Shown one piece after another: positions 6,648-10,714 of a DNA stretch of 10,714 nucleotides (within the stretch, counting starts at the first letter, position 1; every line of letters begins with the position of its first letter). The position numbers and the translations under genes were made by a program. Below the pieces are notes generated by a model. That model saw nothing but the letters and a program-made list of their open reading frames with translations. It made no database searches and had not been told where the DNA came from. Origin of the DNA: Propionibacteriaceae bacterium (GTDB lineage Bacteria; Actinomycetota; Actinomycetes; Propionibacteriales; Propionibacteriaceae). The DNA is taken from contig PMLO01000170.1 in NCBI GenBank assembly GCA_003158895.1, forward strand, positions 5,435 to 16,148, read 5' to 3'.

Positions 6648-6831
6648 GTCTCTAGTGTGCCCGCTGGCCGTACAGCAGCGGGGGGAGTTGTGGTCTCCTG
6701 GTGTGAAAGCCTCATCTGCTTCGTGGCCTGGACACGACCGTCACAGGTCGCCGTGCCCTTCCTGATGGTGTGAACCAGGGGAAGAATGCGCGGTACGGCG
6801 CTGATGCGCTTCTGAAGGGAAAGGGGGACTC
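6648..6831. other. Divergent intergenic region between M48 protease and phospholipase D genes
   Basis: These 184 bases must hold the promoters of both flanking genes, but I find no convincing -35/-10 pair. They contain a nine-base direct repeat TGGTGTGAA (6699-6707 and 6766-6774), a CGACC/GGTCG hairpin (6735-6739 with 6746-6750) and, in the second repeat copy, a small CCTG/CAGG hairpin (6761-6764 with 6776-6779). A purine-rich ribosome binding site (AAGGGGGA, 6821-6828) stands just before the phospholipase D start. No small ORF with a credible start was recognised here. Confidence 0.5.
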
Positions 6832-8289
6832 ATGACAGACCGATCCCCTGTGGGCACGCCATCGTTGGCCGGGCGAGTGGACGAGAGGGTAGGGCGACTG
6901 ATCGAGTCGCTGATTCGTAGCCATCATCGGCGTCGGCTGCGTCGCAACGGCTGGTCGGCCACCCTCGATACCAACCCCGACACGTCGGTCGACGTGGCGG
7001 GTTCGCCCGTACGTGGCGGGAACGGCGTCGAGATCTTCGTGGACGGCGAAGACGCGTTCGCCGGGATGTTGACGATGATCGAGGGCGCTCAGCGCAGCGT
7101 CCACATCGCAGGTTGGCACGCCACGCCCGACTTCCAGCTGGGCAGGGAGAGCATCCCACGAGCCGTGGGCGACGCCCTTCTGGTCGCCGTCGAACACGCG
7201 CGAGTACGAGTCCTGCTGTGGGGTGGAGCCCAGCTGCCCGTCATACGGCCGACCAGGTCGGATGCTCGCCGAGCCCGGGATGCGTTCGCGCGCATTCCGG
7301 GAGTGAGCGTGGCGCTGGACGAGCGCGAGTACCTGCAGCACTGTCACCACGAGAAGCTCCTGATCGTGGACGACCAGGTGGCGTTCGTGGGTGGCCTCGA
7401 CATGACCCACCTCACCGACGACCGATGGGATACGAGCCGGCACGAGCCGCGCACGTCACTCGGCTGGCACGATGCCGCTGCCCGCCTCGAGGGTCCGGTC
7501 GTCAGCGACGTCGCCGCCCACTTCAACGCTCGCTGGGCCGAGGTGACGGGCGAGCACCTGCCGGCCCCGCACCTACCCCAGGACGCCGGGCCGTACGGGG
7601 TGCAGTTCCTGCGGACGATCCCGGAGAACATCTACGGCTTCCTTCCCCACGGCGAGTTCTCGATCCTCGCCGAGTACCGTCGAGCGCTCGCAGCCGCGCA
7701 GCACCTGATCTACCTGGAGAACCAGTTCCTGTGGGCCCCGGAGATCGTGGACATCCTGGAAGACAAGCTCCTTCACCCTCCCGGTCCGGACTTCCGGATG
7801 ATCCTGCTGCTGCCGAGCCGCCCCTCCAGCGGACGAGATACCACGCTGGGACAGCTGTCCAGGCTCGTCCAGGCCGACCTCGATCGTCGACTCCTGCCAG
7901 CCACCCTGCAGCCGATGGCCGGCGACAGCCCAGGCACCTACGTACATGCCAAGGTGGGCATCGTGGACGACCGCTGGCTCACCGTCGGCTCGGCGAATCT
8001 CAACGCCCACTCGCTGTTCAATGACACCGAAGCGAACGTCACGTTCACCGACCCGGAGCTCGTCCGCCGGACGCGCGTACGCCTGTGGGCCGAGCACCTC
8101 GCGACGGACGACGCAGAGGGGGACCCGGCTCGACTGTTCGATCAGCAGTGGGTTCGCATCGCGACCGAGCAGCTCACGAGACGGCGCGACGGGCTCTCGC
8201 CGACTCACCGACTGTGCCGGCTCGAAGGCGTATCCGCCCGGAGCGATCTCGTACTTGGCGGGTTACTCGGTCTCCTGGTGGACGGCTGA
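6832..8289 (+). CDS. Phospholipase D family protein with two HKD motifs
   Basis: This 485-residue protein has both HxKx4D catalytic motifs of the PLD superfamily: HEKLLIVD (His173, Lys175, Asp180) and HAKVGIVD (His372, Lys374, Asp379), each followed by the expected glycine-rich turn (VGGLDMT at 186-192, VGSANLN at 385-391). The two histidines act in a ping-pong reaction through a phosphohistidine intermediate. Segments such as IAGWH (92-96), GWHDAAARLEGP (211-222) and YLENQFLW (294-301) are like those of phospholipase D rather than nucleases. No signal peptide or membrane helices precede the catalytic domain, unlike typical cardiolipin synthases; residues 31-39 are strongly basic and could bind acidic lipids. 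Likely reactions are phospholipid hydrolysis or transphosphatidylation, but the substrate is unknown. It has a strong ribosome binding site and ends two bases from the convergent regulator. Confidence 0.92.
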   Translation: MTDRSPVGTPSLAGRVDERVGRLIESLIRSHHRRRLRRNGWSATLDTNPDTSVDVAGSPVRGGNGVEIFVDGEDAFAGMLTMIEGAQRSVHIAGWHATPDFQLGRESIPRAVGDALLVAVEHARVRVLLWGGAQLPVIRPTRSDARRARDAFARIPGVSVALDEREYLQHCHHEKLLIVDDQVAFVGGLDMTHLTDDRWDTSRHEPRTSLGWHDAAARLEGPVVSDVAAHFNARWAEVTGEHLPAPHLPQDAGPYGVQFLRTIPENIYGFLPHGEFSILAEYRRALAAAQHLIYLENQFLWAPEIVDILEDKLLHPPGPDFRMILLLPSRPSSGRDTTLGQLSRLVQADLDRRLLPATLQPMAGDSPGTYVHAKVGIVDDRWLTVGSANLNAHSLFNDTEANVTFTDPELVRRTRVRLWAEHLATDDAEGDPARLFDQQWVRIATEQLTRRRDGLSPTHRLCRLEGVSARSDLVLGGLLGLLVDG

Positions 8290-8291
8290 CG

Positions 8292-8951
8292 TCAGGCGAC
8301 TACTTCGTCCTCCTGCAGCAGGACGCAGCAGCGTCCGTCGCCCGGTTCCAGGGACGCGGTCAGTCCCCCGACCTGGTCGCATACTCCCTCGAGGAGGGCG
8401 TGGTTCATCTCGCACACGAGCTTCGCATGGGTCGTGGCAAGAGCGTGGAATGGACAGTTGGCCATCACGACCCGGTCGTCGTCGATCCGGGGTTCGTAGC
8501 CGAATGCGCTCAGAGCCTTCGCGGCGCGCTGGAGTGGCGTGCCCAGACCGGTGACTGCGATGCCAATGTTCCTGCCCTGGTTCCGGGCGGCCCGGGCGAG
8601 GGTCTCGGCGACAGGGGTGTCCTTCTCCGTGGCCTCATCAATCGCGGTGGCCATCAGTTCACCTGCCAGCGCGTACTCGCGATCGGGTAGCGAGACCGAG
8701 ATGTCTTCGGAGCGGCGCCGGTAGACCTTCGCCGGCCTGCCGGCTCCCGGTCCCGATCTCCCGGTGAGGCGTACGTACTCGGACTCGAGCAGCCCCGCCT
8801 CCTCGAGCCGATCGAGGTGGAACTTGGCCTGGTGCGCGGGGATGCCCAGTGCTCTTACGGCTTGCTCTCGGCTGATGGGGCCCGGCTGGGAGCTGACGAA
8901 CAGGTACAGCTGGCGACGCAGGTCGTCCCCGAGCGCGCTGGTGCCCGTCAC
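8292..8951 (-). CDS. ArsR-type (COG2345-like) transcriptional regulator with C-terminal cysteine cluster
   Basis: This 219-residue protein has an N-terminal winged helix-turn-helix (about 10-80: ISREQAVRALGIPAHQAKFH, then LDRLEEAGLLESEYV and the GAGRPAKVYR wing), as in the COG2345 group of predicted ArsR-like regulators. The C-terminal half ends in NCPFHALATTHAKLVCEMN, then Cys191 and GRCCVLL: Cys166, Cys180, Cys191, Cys208 and Cys209. A similar set of cysteines in SufR binds an Fe-S cluster, so metal or redox sensing is plausible but unproved. The start is a GTG at 8951 with no good Shine-Dalgarno; no better in-frame start was seen nearby. It is divergent from folE across 85 bases, so folE and the flavoprotein behind it are natural candidate targets along with its own gene. 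Confidence 0.87.
   Translation of the reverse strand: MTGTSALGDDLRRQLYLFVSSQPGPISREQAVRALGIPAHQAKFHLDRLEEAGLLESEYVRLTGRSGPGAGRPAKVYRRRSEDISVSLPDREYALAGELMATAIDEATEKDTPVAETLARAARNQGRNIGIAVTGLGTPLQRAAKALSAFGYEPRIDDDRVVMANCPFHALATTHAKLVCEMNHALLEGVCDQVGGLTASLEPGDGRCCVLLQEDEVVA
8321..8336. other. Perfect hairpin near the convergent gene ends
   Basis: GGACGC (8321-8326) and GCGTCC (8331-8336) form a perfect 6-bp stem with a 4-base loop. The partly overlapping TCCTGC-A-GCAGGA (8311-8323) is a second perfect palindrome. Both lie inside the 3' end of the regulator gene and 22-47 bases past the phospholipase D stop. They could help end phospholipase D transcription, but no T-run follows. The regulator codes for GRCC here, so coding constraint could also produce the pattern. 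Confidence 0.25.
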
Positions 8952-9002
8952 GTCCCGGGAGAGGTCGTTCGTGGGGGTCCTCGCAGCAGTCGTTGGCGGC
9001 TC

Positions 9003-9030
9003 TTGACGATTTGGATTCGCTCTCTAACGT
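9003..9030 (+). promoter_or_regulatory. Promoter of folE, predicted to give a leaderless mRNA
   Basis: TTGACG (9003-9008) and TAACGT (9025-9030) match the -35 and -10 boxes of the main vegetative sigma factor with a 16-base spacer. The ATG of folE begins at 9037, only 6 bases after the -10 box, where transcription itself would be expected to start. No Shine-Dalgarno precedes the ATG, which agrees with leaderless translation, common in actinobacteria. The -10 region TAACGTA read on the minus strand gives TACGTT, so it might also serve the divergent regulator; the matching -35 there is weak. Confidence 0.7.
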
Positions 9031-9036
9031 ACGACT

Positions 9037-9681
9037 ATGTCTGCTTTAGAAGTGCCCTGGTCCGACGAGGGCCCGGTCACCGGGTTGCCCATCACTCGGA
9101 TGCTGAAGGGGCCGGCCGAGCTGCCTGACCTGGATGCCGCCACGGCCGCGGCCCGCAGCTTCCTCGAGGCACTCGGGGTGGCGTGCGACACGGAGGGCAC
9201 GCGTGACAGTCCCCGTCGTATGGCGAACGCCTACGCCGAGATGCTCACCCCGCGCGATTTCGAGCTGACGACCTTCGACAACGATGAGGGCTACGACGAG
9301 ATGGTGGTCGTCTGCGACATTCCACTGCAGTCGATCTGCGAGCACCATCTGCTGCCGTTCACCGGTACGGCGCACGTTGGCTACCTCCCGGGGGAGCGCA
9401 TTGTGGGGCTGTCGAAGTTCGCCCGGGTCGTGGAGATGTTCTCCCGGCGTCCGCAGGTGCAGGAGCGGCTCACCAAGCAGATCGCCGACTGGCTCGACCG
9501 CGAGCTCTCTCCGCGCGGCGTCGGGGTCGTCCTCATGGCCGAGCACTCCTGCATGAGCTTGCGCGGGGCGAAGGTGGCCGGTACCTCGACCCGTACCACG
9601 GCGCTCACCGGAGCCTTGCGGAGCGACCCGGCCGCTCGGGCCGAGTTCTTCGCCGCCATCGCTGAGAAGGGGGCGGGATGA
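9037..9681 (+). CDS. folE: GTP cyclohydrolase I
   Basis: This 214-residue enzyme converts GTP to 7,8-dihydroneopterin triphosphate, the first step to folate and other pterins. The zinc ligands are Cys101 and His104 in SICEHHLLPF and Cys172 in EHSCMSLRG, with the same 71-residue spacing as E. coli Cys110/Cys181. His103 and His170 match the catalytic histidines. Other core motifs are GTRDSPRRMANAYAEM (54-69), HVGYLPGERIVGLSKFARVV (113-132) and QERLTKQIADWL (142-153). The N-terminal 30 residues are variable in the family. The C-terminal part after MSLRG (GAKVAGTSTRTTALTGAL) departs a little from the usual folate-cluster FolE. folE is here away from its common partners (ftsH, folP, folB, folK), so this may be a second or relocated copy. 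The next gene overlaps it by four bases. Confidence 0.96.
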   Translation: MSALEVPWSDEGPVTGLPITRMLKGPAELPDLDAATAAARSFLEALGVACDTEGTRDSPRRMANAYAEMLTPRDFELTTFDNDEGYDEMVVVCDIPLQSICEHHLLPFTGTAHVGYLPGERIVGLSKFARVVEMFSRRPQVQERLTKQIADWLDRELSPRGVGVVLMAEHSCMSLRGAKVAGTSTRTTALTGALRSDPAARAEFFAAIAEKGAG

Positions 9682-10714
9682 CCGAGGGTGGGGTGGTGAT
9701 CGTCGGGGCAGGCTTGGCTGCCGCCACCGTGGCCTCGACGCTCCGTGAGGCCGGCGACCAGCGACCGGTGACGATCATCGGAGACGAAGGCCTGCCGCCT
9801 TATGAGCGACCGGGACTGTCCAAGGGCGTCCTGCAGGGGAAGGCCGACCCTGAATCGTTGTACGTCCATGGCGCGGGCTGGTACGACGAGCAAGGCGTGC
9901 AGACTCGTCTCGACGATGCCGCCACGGCCCTGGATCTTGCCGAGCAGAAGGTACGGCTCGCCTCCGGCGCGTCCGTCGACTACGCAGACCTCGTGATCGC
10001 CACGGGAGCCCGTCCTCGGACGCTCGACATTCCCGGCGTCGGGCTGGCTGGGGTGCACAGCCTGCGACGGATACCCGACTGCCTGGCCCTTCGGGAGTCA
10101 TTCGGCGAAGGTCGCAGGCTGGTCGTCATCGGCGCCGGCTGGATCGGCCTTGAGGTCGCAGCCGCGGCACGCGAGGCCGGTGTGGACGTGACCGTGCTCG
10201 AGTACGCCGACGTACCGCTCCGGGCCGCCCTCGGCGATCGATTGGGCACATACTTCGCCCAGCTGCACCGCGGCCATGGCGTCGACGTCCGTACCGGCCT
10301 CACCGTCACGGGCATCGAGGGACGCGAGGTGGTGACCGGAGTCCGTGCAGGGGGCGAACTGTTTCCCGCCGATGTCGTCGTCGTGGGCGTGGGCGCGGTG
10401 CCCAATGTCGAGCTCGCCCGGCAGGCCGGGCTCACCATCGACAACGGCATCGTCGTCGACGAGCACGTGCGTGCCCGCGAGCACGTATTCGCCATCGGTG
10501 ACGCTGCCAACGCCATGAACACCGCGCTGGGAGCGCGGCTGCGCGTCGAACACTGGGACAACGCGATCCGCCAAGGGGCCCTGGCCGCACGCGTACTCCT
10601 CGGCGAGGACGCCCGCTACGACTGGCAGCCGTACTTCTACACCGACCAGTACGACCTCGGCATGGAGTACGTCGGACGAAGCGCCCCCGACGATGACGTC
10701 GTGCTGCGGGGAAG
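9678..10714 (+). CDS. Ferredoxin-reductase-type FAD/NAD(P)H-dependent oxidoreductase (3' end outside window)
   Basis: An open frame of 345 codons runs from the ATG at 9678 to the window end without a stop. It has the two-dinucleotide-domain plan: FAD-binding VVIVGAGLAAATVAS (6-20), PPYERPGLSKG (40-50), which is typical of putidaredoxin/rubredoxin reductase and BphA4-like enzymes, ATGARPR (108-114), NAD(P)H-binding VVIGAGWIGLEVAAAA (149-164) and the second FAD contact VFAIGDAA (270-277). The last part, PYFYTDQYDLGMEYVG (318-333), begins the C-terminal reductase domain; about 50-60 residues are probably missing. Such enzymes pass electrons from NAD(P)H to ferredoxin or rubredoxin, often for a P450 or dioxygenase. 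The partner is not visible here. The ATGA overlap with folE and the AGAAGGGGG ribosome binding site (9664-9672) argue for one transcript. Confidence 0.93.
   Translation, partial: MTEGGVVIVGAGLAAATVASTLREAGDQRPVTIIGDEGLPPYERPGLSKGVLQGKADPESLYVHGAGWYDEQGVQTRLDDAATALDLAEQKVRLASGASVDYADLVIATGARPRTLDIPGVGLAGVHSLRRIPDCLALRESFGEGRRLVVIGAGWIGLEVAAAAREAGVDVTVLEYADVPLRAALGDRLGTYFAQLHRGHGVDVRTGLTVTGIEGREVVTGVRAGGELFPADVVVVGVGAVPNVELARQAGLTIDNGIVVDEHVRAREHVFAIGDAANAMNTALGARLRVEHWDNAIRQGALAARVLLGEDARYDWQPYFYTDQYDLGMEYVGRSAPDDDVVLRG

Noticed and set aside
6648..6670. Leaderless promoter for the M48 gene (CACACT six bases before the ATG on the minus strand)
   Set aside because: The hexamer matches only loosely and there is no -35 at a suitable distance, unlike the folE promoter.
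8085..8690. 201-codon + strand frame spanning the phospholipase D end and the regulator
   Set aside because: It crosses two well-supported genes in other frames and has no family features.
9381..10561. Long minus-strand frames opposite folE and the oxidoreductase
   Set aside because: Both + strand genes have complete catalytic motifs; the antisense products are Ser/Arg/Pro-rich and resemble no protein family.

Overview
The window is high-GC, densely packed chromosomal DNA from an actinobacterium. The strongest evidence is the run rplS-lepB-rnhB-DUF2469-yraN-comM-dprA on the + strand, a conserved actinobacterial gene order, together with a DUF2469 protein, which is essentially an actinobacterial family. 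A member of the Propionibacteriales/Nocardioidaceae would fit, but I cannot fix the genus from sequence alone.

Layout. 1-159: the 3' end of sdhB (succinate dehydrogenase iron-sulfur subunit). 160-331: a non-coding leader ahead of rplS with three mutually complementary copies of one motif, so it can fold in at least two exclusive ways. 332-5571: the + strand cluster for ribosomal protein L19, signal peptidase I, RNase HII, a DUF2469 protein, YraN, a ComM/YifB AAA+ protein and DprA. Several of these genes overlap by 4 bases, which suggests translational coupling. A 104-base gap before yraN carries an inverted pair of DnaA-box-like sequences. 5586-6647 (-): a membrane-associated M48 metalloprotease, convergent with dprA. 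6832-8289 (+): a two-HKD phospholipase D family protein. 8292-8951 (-): an ArsR/COG2345-type regulator with a C-terminal cysteine cluster. 9037-9681 (+): GTP cyclohydrolase I (folE), divergent from the regulator, with a near-consensus promoter placed so that the mRNA should be leaderless. 9678-end (+): a ferredoxin-reductase-type FAD/NAD(P)H oxidoreductase, coupled to folE by a 4-base overlap and cut off by the window end.

How the genes work together. The first half is housekeeping: translation (L19), protein export (LepB), RNA-DNA hybrid removal (RNase HII) and processing of single-stranded or incoming DNA (ComM, DprA, possibly YraN). The second half looks like separate units. The most suggestive is the regulator/folE/flavoprotein group, in which a possibly metal- or Fe-S-sensing regulator sits divergent to a folE-oxidoreductase pair. 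No mobile element, CRISPR array, tRNA or rRNA gene was seen, and no gap exceeds 300 bases. I see no clearly new multi-gene system. The items most worth following up are the rplS leader and the regulator/folE/oxidoreductase locus.
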